Positions 1 to 8,525 of a stretch of DNA of 64,000 nucleotides are shown one piece after another. This stretch comes from Bacillota bacterium. GTDB taxonomy: Bacteria > Bacillota > Clostridia > Acetivibrionales > JAEZXR01. Position numbers and translations under genes: made by a program. Each line of letters starts with the position of its first letter. Within the stretch, counting starts at the first letter, position 1. A model generated the notes under the pieces. The model was not told where the DNA came from and searched no databases. It worked only from the letters and a program-made list of their open reading frames with translations. The DNA lies in the NCBI GenBank assembly GCA_023419605.1, contig JAEZXR010000121.1, positions 1 through 64,000 of the forward strand. Direction: 5' to 3'.

Positions 1-43
1 CACCTATAGAGGTGGGGCGGGGGCCCATCTTATGCCTCGTTAT
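1..43. repeat. Right part of a dispersed structured repeat (copy 1)
   Basis: The first 43 bases match 12475-12511 in the same orientation. Both contain a CACC-TATAGA-GGTG hairpin, then CATCTTATGCCTCGTTAT, and differ by a 6-base insertion after the hairpin. The rest of this copy would lie outside the window. See the fuller copy at 12302-12511. Confidence 0.7.
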
Positions 44-222
44 AAAACAAACTCTACCTTAGGAAAATAATACCACTCACGCCTCCATCTGTCCACATGA
101 AAAAGTTAAAAAGCATAAAAACCGACGAGTCCTTGTATCATAGAAGTAGGGTGTACTGTTTATTTCTGCAAAATCAGGGTAATAAGTTATCAATAAAAGG
201 GAAGTGCTCCCTATCACTTGCC

Positions 223-236
223 ATATAGGCCTATAT
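223..236. promoter_or_regulatory. 14-bp palindrome upstream of the glutathione peroxidase gene
   Basis: ATATAGGCCTATAT is a perfect palindrome without a loop, about 15 bases upstream of the ribosome binding site of the peroxidase gene. Its position suits a repressor operator, but no regulator can be named and no convincing -35/-10 pair is seen around it. Confidence 0.3.
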
Positions 237-265
237 TGTTTTAAAAATTGTTAGGAGGTTTTTTA

Positions 266-811
266 ATGAGTATTTACGATTTTACAGCCAATTCCATCGA
301 AGGTGAAAAAATATCCTTGTCCGATTATAAGGATAAAGTGCTAATCATAGTCAATACGGCCAGCAAATGCGGTTTTACACCTCAATACGAAGATTTGGAA
401 AAGCTTTATAAAAAACATCAGTCACGGGGCTTTGAGATTTTAGCATTCCCATCCAACCAATTTGGAGAACAGGAGCCTGGAGATAATCAGGAGGTTAAAA
501 ACTTCTGTATGTTAAATTACGGGGTTTCCTTTCCTCTTTTCGAAAAAATTGAGGTACGGGGTAAAGATGCACACCCACTGTTTGCGTATTTGACTGAAAA
601 TGCACCTTTTAAAGGTTTTGATCTAAACAATTCCATGGGAAAAATGCTCCATGCCTTTATTCAGGAAAAATTCCCCGCGTATATGGCCGGGGACTCCATA
701 AAATGGAATTTTACCAAGTTCTTAATTAATCGCAGCGGAGAAATTGTTGGGAGATACGAACCTACAACATCTCCGCTGGACATGGAAGCAGCGATCGAAA
801 AGCTTCTTTAG
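266..811 (+). CDS. Glutathione peroxidase family thiol peroxidase (Cys type)
   Basis: A 181-residue cytosolic peroxidase that reduces hydrogen peroxide or organic hydroperoxides. The peroxidatic residue is Cys35 in NTASKCG. The conserved Gln69 (FGEQEPG) and the Trp147-Asn148 pair (KWNF) complete the catalytic tetrad. Cys81 lies 46 residues after Cys35, where the resolving Cys of thioredoxin-dependent Cys-GPX proteins sits (e.g. yeast Orp1), so thioredoxin rather than glutathione is the likelier reductant (inference). The ATG at 266 is chosen because TTAGGAGG lies just upstream; an in-frame TTG at 248 overlaps that site. The gene is monocistronic, with a terminator at 823. Confidence 0.93.
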   Translation: MSIYDFTANSIEGEKISLSDYKDKVLIIVNTASKCGFTPQYEDLEKLYKKHQSRGFEILAFPSNQFGEQEPGDNQEVKNFCMLNYGVSFPLFEKIEVRGKDAHPLFAYLTENAPFKGFDLNNSMGKMLHAFIQEKFPAYMAGDSIKWNFTKFLINRSGEIVGRYEPTTSPLDMEAAIEKLL

Positions 812-822
812 TCATGGTCTGT

Positions 823-866
823 AAAACCTGCACCCGGGTGATCCCGGATGCAGGTTTTATTGTTTT
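823..866 (+). terminator. Rho-independent terminator after the peroxidase gene
   Basis: AAAACCTGCA pairs with TGCAGGTTTT and an inner CCGGG stem closes a TGAT loop. A TTTTATTGTTTT tract follows. It starts 12 bases after the stop codon. Confidence 0.85.
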
Positions 867-977
867 CAGCCCTTTTCCTATCCACCGCCTGTATTCCATT
901 CAAAGGGCTCTCTGCAACTGCTTATCTTATCTTCTTCGTCCTGGAATTCACGCTCGTTATTTCCCGCTTTCACTTGA

Positions 978-1029
978 TAAAAGCAGCTGTACATGGTATC
1001 CTTTTTATATACCATTGCAGCTGCTTTTA
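978..1029. other. Long hairpin in the leader of the GH36-like gene
   Basis: TAAAAGCAGCTG (978-989) pairs with CAGCTGCTTTTA (1018-1029), and an inner ATGGTAT/ATACCAT stem closes a T-rich loop. No T-tract follows, so it is not a typical terminator. It lies about 100 bases before the ATG at 1129 and could act as a leader RNA structure or operator. Apart from this and the terminator at 823, the 812-1128 gap holds nothing recognisable. Confidence 0.5.
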
Positions 1030-1128
1030 TATGAAATTGTGGAGGCAAGTCTCTGAAATTCTAATTTTGTCCAACAGTCTTCCAAACTTACTCTCCGTTT
1101 TTCATAAATCTTAAAAGGAGGCATCATC

Positions 1129-2904
1129 ATGCTGAATGAAAACCATATCAAAGGACTTCTCTCCAGTGTCCGTCTGTCGGATGGAACTATTGCTTCGGAA
1201 AATGAAGTTCTTGTAGAAAAAAACTGGGACGGAAATCTTCTCAAAACCAGCGTATTAAACAATTCCAACAAAGCTTTAAAAATAAAGGAAGTCGTCCTTT
1301 TCTCCGGAAATATGCCCCTGCGTCCCGATACGGAATTTTATGGCGAGGGCTATCAAATGCTTTGCCAGTATTCCGGAACACTTTCCTCCCCGCAGGTCAT
1401 CAGCGCTTACGGTACGGATTGGGACTTTTTCAGAATACCGAAAAACGCTTTCAATGAAAATTTATGGACCGTATACAATTTGCTTCTGCTATCCCCTGAG
1501 GATCAGGCCCACACACTTCTGGCCTTCACCTCCTGCAACCGTTTTTCCGGCGAGTTTAGATTCAAAGACAATTATATGGAAGCTGTCATGGACACCGAAG
1601 ATTTACTGCTGGAAGCCGGCCAGTCCTGGGAATTGGAGGAGTTCACAGTTCTTTGCGGCGCGTACCGGAACAGGCTCTTTTCTGCACTTGCAGAAGGCAT
1701 TAACAGGAACCATCCCCCCAGGGTCTATCCGGAAATTCCTTCCGGCTGGTGTTCCTACTACTGCATGCGCCGCATGACGGCAGAAGCACTGATAGAAAAT
1801 GCCTATGCCATGGCCCAAAGGATCCCGGAGCTGAAACGCATTCAAATCGATGGCGGATACGAGGCGTATAACGGGGACTGGTTGACAGCCAGACCCTCTT
1901 TGGGTGCCGATATGAATACCATTTGCAACGGAATCCGTAAAATGGGAGTAGAACCCGCCGGCTATATCTCTCCTTTCATCGTGGAAACGGAATCCACTGT
2001 TTTTAAGGAACACCCGGATTGGCTGGTCAAGGACGAGCACGGAAACCCCTATAATGAAATCGGACACAACCGCAAATGGTATATGATGGACGGCTCACAC
2101 CCGGAAGTGCAGAACTATTTCCGGCATATCGCCAAAGTCATGCACGACCAGTGGGGAATCCGGTATTTTAAACTGGATTTCCTTGCTTACGGAGCTCTCC
2201 CCGGCGGATACCGCTATGATAAAAACGCAACACGAATCGAGGCTTTCCGCATGGGTATAAAGGCCATTGTAGACGAAGTAGGGCATGATAGCTTTATCCT
2301 GGGCTGTAATGCTCCATTCTGGCCCATTCTCGGTCTCATTCACGGAAACAGGGTAACCAATGATATCCTGAGAGACTGGAAGCATGTTTCCGGAAATGCC
2401 AGGGAGCTCTTCTGGCGTAACTGGCAGAACGGCACTTTATGGTTTAACGACCCCGACTGTATCGTGCTGGAAAAGCTGGACCTGTTCGGCATAAGAAACG
2501 GCGAAGTCATCGAAAGGAAATCCTCTCTGACCGATGACGAATTTGAATTCCATAAAGCCTTTATTGCAGCTTCCGGAGGCATGATACTGAGCGGCGACCG
2601 ACTGCCCCACATATCGGAAAAGAATATCGGTGTATTAAAAAAGCTTCTTCTTTCCACCGGTGTAGCAGCCGCTTTTGATGATACTTCCTTCACCGTAGGA
2701 CGGATTTATAAAAAGGATTGCATGATGCTTTGCGTGTTCAACTGGGAGGAAAGTCCAAGAGACATTGAAATCAGCCTGAATGGATGCTACCAGGTTTTTG
2801 ATTTCTGGACCGATGAGGAAATGGGTACCTTTACCGACAAGCTGGATGTGCGTAAGATGGGTCCTCACTCCGGAAGGGTATTGGTGTGTAAACCATTACG
2901 GTAA
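1129..2904 (+). CDS. GH36-like alpha-galactosidase (clan GH-D)
   Basis: A 591-residue cytoplasmic glycoside hydrolase with no signal peptide. An N-terminal beta-sandwich (about 1-190) is followed by a TIM barrel starting at SGWCSYY. The barrel holds the IQIDGGYE strand, a probable nucleophile Asp350 in YFKLDF and a probable acid/base Asp412 in VTNDILRDW. These placements follow the GH36/GH27 pattern and imply a retaining mechanism on alpha-galactosides. The C-terminal 80 residues look like the usual beta-sandwich cap. The ATG follows AAAGGAGG with a 7-base spacer. It is shorter than classical 700-residue GH36 enzymes, so exact specificity is uncertain. Monocistronic, with a terminator at 2924. 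Confidence 0.82.
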   Translation: MLNENHIKGLLSSVRLSDGTIASENEVLVEKNWDGNLLKTSVLNNSNKALKIKEVVLFSGNMPLRPDTEFYGEGYQMLCQYSGTLSSPQVISAYGTDWDFFRIPKNAFNENLWTVYNLLLLSPEDQAHTLLAFTSCNRFSGEFRFKDNYMEAVMDTEDLLLEAGQSWELEEFTVLCGAYRNRLFSALAEGINRNHPPRVYPEIPSGWCSYYCMRRMTAEALIENAYAMAQRIPELKRIQIDGGYEAYNGDWLTARPSLGADMNTICNGIRKMGVEPAGYISPFIVETESTVFKEHPDWLVKDEHGNPYNEIGHNRKWYMMDGSHPEVQNYFRHIAKVMHDQWGIRYFKLDFLAYGALPGGYRYDKNATRIEAFRMGIKAIVDEVGHDSFILGCNAPFWPILGLIHGNRVTNDILRDWKHVSGNARELFWRNWQNGTLWFNDPDCIVLEKLDLFGIRNGEVIERKSSLTDDEFEFHKAFIAASGGMILSGDRLPHISEKNIGVLKKLLLSTGVAAAFDDTSFTVGRIYKKDCMMLCVFNWEESPRDIEISLNGCYQVFDFWTDEEMGTFTDKLDVRKMGPHSGRVLVCKPLR

Positions 2905-2923
2905 CGATTCATCGCAATAACTG

Positions 2924-2964
2924 AAAACCAATGGCAGACCCTGTGGTCTGCCATTGGTTTTTTT
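2924..2964 (+). terminator. Rho-independent terminator after the GH36-like gene
   Basis: A perfect 16-bp stem (AAACCAATGGCAGACC and its complement) with a CTGT loop runs into seven Ts. It lies 20 bases after the stop codon. Confidence 0.92.
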
Positions 2965-3029
2965 AAGCATCGGTTGCCCCTTGCTCCTCAAGTCAACCCT
3001 TTACCGAGCCTATCATCAATAGTCAAATT

Positions 3030-3943
3030 GGGGACGCTTAAATTGAATCCTGATTTTTCAACATTTTACACACCATGGATGACGATATTCCTCCTACCAA
3101 CTCACCGATTTCCTTTAGTGTTAAGGAAGAGTTCCTTCTCAACTTAATTGCCAGCTCACGCCTCATCCCTTTATCTTCTGCCAAATCTTCCACTCTTTTC
3201 CCCATTTCCTGCAGTTCCTTATCTATAAAAACCCTGGCTTGGCCTACAGATTCCATATAATACCCGTTTTCTTTCTTTATAACCAGTGTATCCTCCTCTA
3301 CATCGATGATATCAGATTGCGCTTCATACTTTAGAACATAATTGTAATATCCCCCCATGGCCCTGCTCTTGCTTTGAGAGAATATATTAAGTATTCTTTC
3401 AGTTTCCACCAGGTCACTCCTGTTTTTCTCTTTTCCCATGTAGTGATTGAAGCTGCTCCATTTATATTCCTGTGGCGTTTTTACCACAGCTGCCTTTACA
3501 GGATTATTGTGTATGTATGCACTGACAGAGAGCAGATAGCTGTCATTGTCGATGAGCTCACTTTTAAAGCGGTCCTGAAATAAGTGCCCTACTCTTTTAT
3601 ACTTTCTGTTGAAATAATAAGCATAGCTGATATTGATGCTTTTTACTACCTTGGATATATCATTTCCGTTATCGTGAATGAGCAGGTGGACATGATTATC
3701 CATCAGACAATAGGCCTCCAGTTTGAAATTGTATTTATCTCTCATCCTCGCCAGGGTATCGAGAAATCTCACGCGATCTTCTTCCGAAATAAATAGATTC
3801 TTTCGCTCATTTCCTCGTTGGATAATATGGTATGTCTGGAACTCCCCTTTATGTCTTGCTGTTCTGGGCATTAAATCCTCTCCTCGGGTTAATTTTGGAT
3901 TTATTGTATCAGAATAGAAAATTCAATTCAAGAACCGTCCCCC
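3030..3943 (-). mobile_element. RAYT/REP-type element with GGGGAC inverted ends
   Basis: The transposase gene is bracketed by short inverted ends. On the + strand 3030-3048 reads GGGGACGCTTAAATTGAAT. On the - strand the other end (3943-3921) reads GGGGACGGTTCTTGAATTG. The left end overlaps the stop codon of the transposase. Such GGGGACGGTTCTT sequences commonly flank REP-associated tyrosine transposase genes in Firmicutes (known family behaviour). A solo copy of the end is at 10244-10266. Confidence 0.7.
3038..3871 (-). CDS. REP-associated tyrosine transposase (Y1/IS200-like, RAYT)
   Basis: A 277-residue HUH-fold single-strand DNA transposase. The metal-binding motif is His60-x-His62 in MDNHVHLLIH. 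The candidate catalytic tyrosine lies in the SYAYYF cluster (83-86), before the usual GHLFQDRFKS segment. The C-terminal 100 residues carry an extra helix-turn-helix-like stretch (LTLKEIGELVGGISSSMV), typical of the long DnaA/HTH-tailed RAYT subgroup. The ATG follows GAGGAGAGGA. The stop codon lies inside the left inverted end, so gene and element are one unit. No downstream accessory ORF is present. Probably intact. Confidence 0.9.
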   Translation of the reverse strand: MPRTARHKGEFQTYHIIQRGNERKNLFISEEDRVRFLDTLARMRDKYNFKLEAYCLMDNHVHLLIHDNGNDISKVVKSINISYAYYFNRKYKRVGHLFQDRFKSELIDNDSYLLSVSAYIHNNPVKAAVVKTPQEYKWSSFNHYMGKEKNRSDLVETERILNIFSQSKSRAMGGYYNYVLKYEAQSDIIDVEEDTLVIKKENGYYMESVGQARVFIDKELQEMGKRVEDLAEDKGMRRELAIKLRRNSSLTLKEIGELVGGISSSMVCKMLKNQDSI

Positions 3944-3962
3944 TATTTCTTTTAAAAATTCT

Positions 3963-3992
3963 TTGTAGAAAATTAGAAGGATTTGTTATAAA
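3963..3992 (+). promoter_or_regulatory. Candidate promoter of the system-1 AraC gene
   Basis: TTGTAG (3963-3968) and TATAAA (3987-3992) are separated by 18 bases, about 70 bases before the ATG at 4060. The region is very AT-rich and contains other TATAAAAT-like hexamers, so the exact promoter is uncertain. Confidence 0.35.
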
Positions 3993-4059
3993 ATAAAGAT
4001 AGTACGCATAGGTCATGTTCGTATAAAATGATAGACTATAAAATAAAAAGGGTGTAATT

Positions 4060-6378
4060 ATGAAGCTGCAAATAAAAAGACGGCGGATCTTTATTCGTTT
4101 TTTCATTTCATATTTTGCGATTCTGCTTATTCCTATTGTTATTGGAAGCTCAATTTATGTGCAGGTTATCCGGATTGTCGAGAAAGAAACTGAAGAGAAA
4201 AACTGTATAATTCTGGAACAAAGCCAGAATGTCGTGGATGGATATATGGCTTCAGTAGAAAAAATCTTTCACCAATTGGCCTTTGATTCGAGAGTCACGC
4301 AGTTGCTGCAAGTACAAAATAGTATGGACGGCATGGACATCTATCGGTCTTTTCAAGCGCAGAGGGACTTTTCCGTATTGAATGTAACCAATGATTTTAT
4401 CGTAGATTTTTATATTTACTTTGGAGATAGCAACATCATAATAACAAAGGGTACGACTTATTGGAATCCGGAGTTGTTTTACCGGAACTACCTGGATGCC
4501 GAAATAGAAGGGTTTGAAACCTGGATGTCCCGCATGAAAAACCAGTATCATAACCAAGCGTACTTTTCAGATAAGCTATTGGATACGAATAATCGGAAGA
4601 AAACCGTGATTACCTCCTTGCAGTCCATTCCTATTACCAGTGTAGGATATTCCAAAGGCTGTATTGCCATTCTGATTGATGAGAGCAAGATCCGAAAGCT
4701 TCTTGACCCTATTTCCACAGATAAGGGAGGATGGTTCTACGTCGTTGATGCGAAAGGAAATATCCTATCCTCCACTGATGGAAAAAAGGAGCAGTTACAA
4801 GTTTTAGAATTTGATTCTACAGGTCCTGCAGGTGCAAAAAGCTTACTCATCGACAACCAAAAAATGCTGGCTACTTACGTAGTATCCTCCAAAAACAACT
4901 GGAACTATGTATCCGTAATACCCTACAGCGTGGTAATGGAAAAAGCAGAACACGTGAAAAGAGTTACAATTTCCATCACTATAGTGATATTGTTTGCAGG
5001 AGTTATTATTGCACTGGCGGCTGCGTATCTAAACGGCAAACCCATCAAGCGGATGCTGAAAATATTGTCAGGCAAGCTCGGAGTCGATTTGGATCTAGCG
5101 AATAAAAATGAATTTGACATCCTGGAAGGAAATCTGGTAAGTCTGATTGACAATAATGAGCATCTGAAGCAGGCGATGCAGGAACAGATAGTTTTGATAA
5201 AAGCCACTTTCTTTGAACGCTTAATTCGAGGCCAATTCCGGGGACTAAAGGAACTGGAAACCATTGCTTCCTTATCAGGAATCGGAATCAGGGGAAGCCG
5301 GCATGTTGTCATCATGATGCAATTTATTGAATTTACGGATATGATTGATGCAGAATACTTGGACGAGTTGGAAAGAAAAAGAGTTTATGCCAAAAGCGTG
5401 ATCAGCAGCTGTGTTCAGGAGCAGGGATTTGTACATGACATAGAAAATGATAAAATCATGCTCTTATATTCTTTCGAAGGAATTCCCGACTCTGATACAG
5501 AAAAATATATCCTGGAGTTGATTGAAAGAGTAAACAGCGAATTATGCAATGTATTGAAATTCCGCTTTGCATTCGGGGTAGGAAATGCTTGCAGCAATCT
5601 CACGGATGTATATAAATCTTACAATGAGGCACTTTATGCGCTGGATTACCGCTTGAAGGTTATGGATGATAATATATTCCTATACCATCAGATTCCACAG
5701 GTAAATAATGAGTTCTATTTTCCCCTGGAGGTACAGATGCGGTTGTTCTACCTGGTAAAGACCGGTGAGAGGGAAGCCGTGGAAAAGCTGTTTGATGAAA
5801 TCTACAGGGAGAACCATGTCAACCGCCAGCTATCGGATGAAATGGCTAAACTACTGACCAACGACCTCTATGCTACTTATGTGCGGATTAAGTCAAAACT
5901 GAAGATGAAGGAAGAGGCGGGAGAAAAGGCGAAGGAATTCAAAAACCTGGCCTTTGACAGAAGGAACAGCAAGCAGTGGTACCAGGAATTATGTGAAAGT
6001 TATTGCAGGCTGTGTGAAATAGTAACCCGTCGAAAGAAAAATTACAACAACCAGTTGGTGGATGAAGTGACACGGTTCATCCATAGCAATTACATGGATC
6101 CGCAATTATCACTCTGCAGTGTGGCATCCCGTTTTGGACTTACGGAGGCAAACCTGTCGTACTACTTTAAAGAAAGAACAGGGGAGAACTTTTCCGCCTA
6201 TATAGAAAATATAAGAATTGAAGAGGCGTGCAGGCTGTTGGAAAAAGGAGATGTACCCATCAATGAGATTGCGGAGGTTGTAGGCTACAACAGCGCCCAT
6301 TCTTTCCGGAGAGCCTTTAAGAGGGCTAAGGCCATCAGTCCCACCGATTTTAAGCGGGAAGTGCTGGAAAGCCAGTGA
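4060..6378 (+). CDS. Membrane-bound sensor AraC-family regulator (YesN-like), system 1
   Basis: A 772-residue one-component regulator. A transmembrane helix at about 13-33 is followed by an extracytoplasmic Cache-like sensor region to about 300 and a second transmembrane helix (ISITIVILFAGVIIALAAAYL). A linker leads to the C-terminal double helix-turn-helix AraC domain (about 670-770; LSLCSVASRFGLTEANLSYYF, then INEIAEVVGYNSAHSFRRAFK). Such proteins sense extracellular or lipoprotein-bound sugars and activate the adjacent transporter (known for this family; ligand unknown here). The ATG follows AAAGGGTG. It lies upstream of and co-directional with the transporter genes at 6549-10184, from which it is separated by a terminator. 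Confidence 0.9.
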   Translation: MKLQIKRRRIFIRFFISYFAILLIPIVIGSSIYVQVIRIVEKETEEKNCIILEQSQNVVDGYMASVEKIFHQLAFDSRVTQLLQVQNSMDGMDIYRSFQAQRDFSVLNVTNDFIVDFYIYFGDSNIIITKGTTYWNPELFYRNYLDAEIEGFETWMSRMKNQYHNQAYFSDKLLDTNNRKKTVITSLQSIPITSVGYSKGCIAILIDESKIRKLLDPISTDKGGWFYVVDAKGNILSSTDGKKEQLQVLEFDSTGPAGAKSLLIDNQKMLATYVVSSKNNWNYVSVIPYSVVMEKAEHVKRVTISITIVILFAGVIIALAAAYLNGKPIKRMLKILSGKLGVDLDLANKNEFDILEGNLVSLIDNNEHLKQAMQEQIVLIKATFFERLIRGQFRGLKELETIASLSGIGIRGSRHVVIMMQFIEFTDMIDAEYLDELERKRVYAKSVISSCVQEQGFVHDIENDKIMLLYSFEGIPDSDTEKYILELIERVNSELCNVLKFRFAFGVGNACSNLTDVYKSYNEALYALDYRLKVMDDNIFLYHQIPQVNNEFYFPLEVQMRLFYLVKTGEREAVEKLFDEIYRENHVNRQLSDEMAKLLTNDLYATYVRIKSKLKMKEEAGEKAKEFKNLAFDRRNSKQWYQELCESYCRLCEIVTRRKKNYNNQLVDEVTRFIHSNYMDPQLSLCSVASRFGLTEANLSYYFKERTGENFSAYIENIRIEEACRLLEKGDVPINEIAEVVGYNSAHSFRRAFKRAKAISPTDFKREVLESQ

Positions 6379-6394
6379 TTATACTAGTTTCCTT

Positions 6395-6437
6395 GAGGAC
6401 TGTACTCTGATTGAGAATTGTACGGTCTTCTTTTTTT
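6395..6437 (+). terminator. Rho-independent terminator after the system-1 AraC gene
   Basis: GAGGACTGTAC pairs with GTACGGTCTTC (one G-U pair) around a 14-base loop, followed by seven Ts. It separates the regulator transcript from the transporter operon. Confidence 0.85.
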
Positions 6438-6466
6438 GCAGATGTACCCTGCCTAAATTATGGCTG

Positions 6467-6496
6467 TTTACATACTTCAGGGTGCTGTTATACAAT
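6467..6496 (+). promoter_or_regulatory. Candidate promoter of transporter operon 1
   Basis: TTTACA (6467-6472) is followed after 18 bases by TACAAT (6491-6496), or after 16 by TATACA. It lies between the terminator at 6395 and the GTG start at 6549. The TTGTTAA triple box seen at system 3 is absent here. Confidence 0.45.
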
Positions 6497-6548
6497 TTGC
6501 CTGTCGACAGATGAGATCAAACTATCACATGCATAAAGGGGGATTACC

Positions 6549-7517
6549 GTGGCTTCATCGTTATCAGAAGCAAAAACAAACAAAATCATCAAAGCAAAGT
6601 ATCAACCTAAGAGCGCTCTAAAAAAGATCATGTCCTGCTGGCAGCTCTGCTTACTTATGCTTATACCATTCATTTATATTATTGTATTTAAATATGTGCC
6701 TATGTATGGAGCAACCATCGCTTTCAAAAAATTCATGCCCTTAAAAGGAATCATGGGAAGTCCCTGGATAGGATTTGAAAATTTTCAGCGACTATTTGAA
6801 TCCCCTTCTTTCTTAGGGTTACTAAAAAACACGATCATATTAAGCCTGTACGGATTGTTTGCGGGATTTCCTTTCCCAATTATACTTGCGCTCTGTTTGA
6901 ATTACATGGGACGTGAGCGTTTTAAAAAAGTAGTTCAAATGACCACCTACATACCCCATTTTATTTCCGTGGTGGTAACCGTGGGGCTCTTATTTCAAAT
7001 ATTAAGCCTCCGTACCGGAGTTGTTAACAATGTTATCGAACTGCTGGGAGGCGAGCGGACCAATTTCATTGCTGACCCCGGCTTTTTCAGGCATTTATAT
7101 GTTTGGTCAGGAATATGGCAAAATGCAGGATGGGGATCAATCATATATATTGCCGCACTGTCTTCTATTGATCCACAGCTCCATGAAGCAGCTATTATGG
7201 ATGGTGCCAGCAAGGTAAGAAGAATATGGCATATTGACCTGCCGGGAATTTTACCGACGGTGGTGATCATGTTGATACTCAATGCAGGAGGAATATTGAC
7301 AACAGGTTTTGAGAAGGTGCTTTTAATGCAGAATCCATTGAACTCTGTCACATCGGAAGTGATTGACACCTACGTGTATAAAGTAGGTATCGCAGCCCAG
7401 CTTCCCAATTACTCCTTTGCCTCGGCAGTAGGACTGTTCCAATCGGTTGTTACCTTTTCATTGACAGTGTTTGTAAACTTTATATCAAAAAAAGTATCCG
7501 AAAACAGTTTATGGTGA
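6549..7517 (+). CDS. ABC sugar transporter permease, LplB-type (system 1)
   Basis: A 322-residue inner-membrane permease of the binding-protein-dependent carbohydrate uptake family. It has an LplB-type N-terminus (CWQLCLLMLIPFIYIIVF), about six membrane segments and the EAA loop EAAIMDGASKVRRIWHIDLPG, which contacts the ATPase. The C-terminus KKVSENSLW is shared with the paralogues at 11294 and 37375. The GTG start is chosen because AAAGGGGG lies 7 bases upstream. No ATPase gene is present; this family usually borrows an MsmX-type ATPase encoded elsewhere (family knowledge). The next gene starts 16 bases downstream. Confidence 0.92.
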   Translation: MASSLSEAKTNKIIKAKYQPKSALKKIMSCWQLCLLMLIPFIYIIVFKYVPMYGATIAFKKFMPLKGIMGSPWIGFENFQRLFESPSFLGLLKNTIILSLYGLFAGFPFPIILALCLNYMGRERFKKVVQMTTYIPHFISVVVTVGLLFQILSLRTGVVNNVIELLGGERTNFIADPGFFRHLYVWSGIWQNAGWGSIIYIAALSSIDPQLHEAAIMDGASKVRRIWHIDLPGILPTVVIMLILNAGGILTTGFEKVLLMQNPLNSVTSEVIDTYVYKVGIAAQLPNYSFASAVGLFQSVVTFSLTVFVNFISKKVSENSLW

Positions 7518-7533
7518 GAAATGAGGTTGTATA

Positions 7534-8430
7534 ATGAGTAAAGTGAAAAATTGGAACGAGTCCAAGGGAGATAAAATTTTTACTATATTTAATTATTGTT
7601 TTCTAACGTTGATGTTTTTAGTAACACTATATCCGATCATCTTCGTCGTCAGTGCATCCTTCAGTGATCCTAAAGCATTAATGGCGGGAAGGGTATGGTT
7701 GTTCCCCGTTGACTTCAGCCTGGAAGGCTACAGGGTTGTAATGAATTATAAGCGGGTATGGACCGGATTTGGGAATTCCCTGTATTATGCAGTAGTGGGT
7801 ACAATTATAAATGTTGCAATTACCATTATGGCGGCATATCCATTGTCAAGAAAGGACTTTTTTGCCAGGAACAAGATTTCTTTTATCTTCGCTTTTACCA
7901 TGTGGTTTTCCGGGGGAATGATCCCTTCCTTTCTTCTCATAAAGAGTTTGCACCTGTATGATACAAGATGGGCACTGATTATTCCGGGAGCCATTTCCGT
8001 CTATAATACTTTTATTACGAGAACCTATTTTCAGACCAATATTCCGGATGAACTGCTGGAATCCGCCAAGCTGGACGGATGTGACGATTTCGGGTTCCTG
8101 TTCCGTGTTGTACTTCCGCTGTCGGGGCCAATTCTGGCCGTTATTTCGCTCTTCTATGCGGTGGGACATTGGAACTCTTACTTTGGAGCCTTGATTTATC
8201 TGAACAAGCAAGAACTGTTCCCTCTGCAAATTGTGCTGCGGGAGGTATTAATTTTGAATACGGCGCAGGACATAGTGGGTAATCTGGATCTGCAATCCGA
8301 AAGGGAACTGATGTCCGAGGTGTTGAAAAACTCCCTGATTGTTATCGCCAGCTTGCCGGTGATTGCCATCTATCCTTTTGTACAAAAGTTTTTTGTAAAA
8401 GGCATGATGATCGGAGCGATTAAGGGCTAA
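7534..8430 (+). CDS. ABC sugar transporter permease, YtcP-type (system 1)
   Basis: A 298-residue partner permease with about six membrane helices and the EAA-type loop LLESAKLDGCDDFGFLFRVV. Its C-terminus FVKGMMIGAIKG is characteristic of YtcP/LplC proteins and recurs in the two paralogues of this window. It forms a heterodimeric channel with the product of the gene at 6549 (inference from family). A 95-base gap with an AAGGGGGTGAC-containing stretch precedes the lipoprotein gene; no terminator is seen in it. Confidence 0.92.
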   Translation: MSKVKNWNESKGDKIFTIFNYCFLTLMFLVTLYPIIFVVSASFSDPKALMAGRVWLFPVDFSLEGYRVVMNYKRVWTGFGNSLYYAVVGTIINVAITIMAAYPLSRKDFFARNKISFIFAFTMWFSGGMIPSFLLIKSLHLYDTRWALIIPGAISVYNTFITRTYFQTNIPDELLESAKLDGCDDFGFLFRVVLPLSGPILAVISLFYAVGHWNSYFGALIYLNKQELFPLQIVLREVLILNTAQDIVGNLDLQSERELMSEVLKNSLIVIASLPVIAIYPFVQKFFVKGMMIGAIKG

Positions 8431-8525
8431 GATGAAAAAGAACTGAAAGGGGGTGACAACGGATAAGGGTCAAGCTGTATTACTATAATGAATATTTATG
8501 TAAGGTTCAAGAAGGAGGAGATTTA

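Noticed and set aside
100..165. A hammerhead-ribozyme-like CCGACGAGTCC ... GAAG stretch
   Set aside because: The invariant CUGANGA and GAAA core bases are not matched and the flanking stems do not pair.
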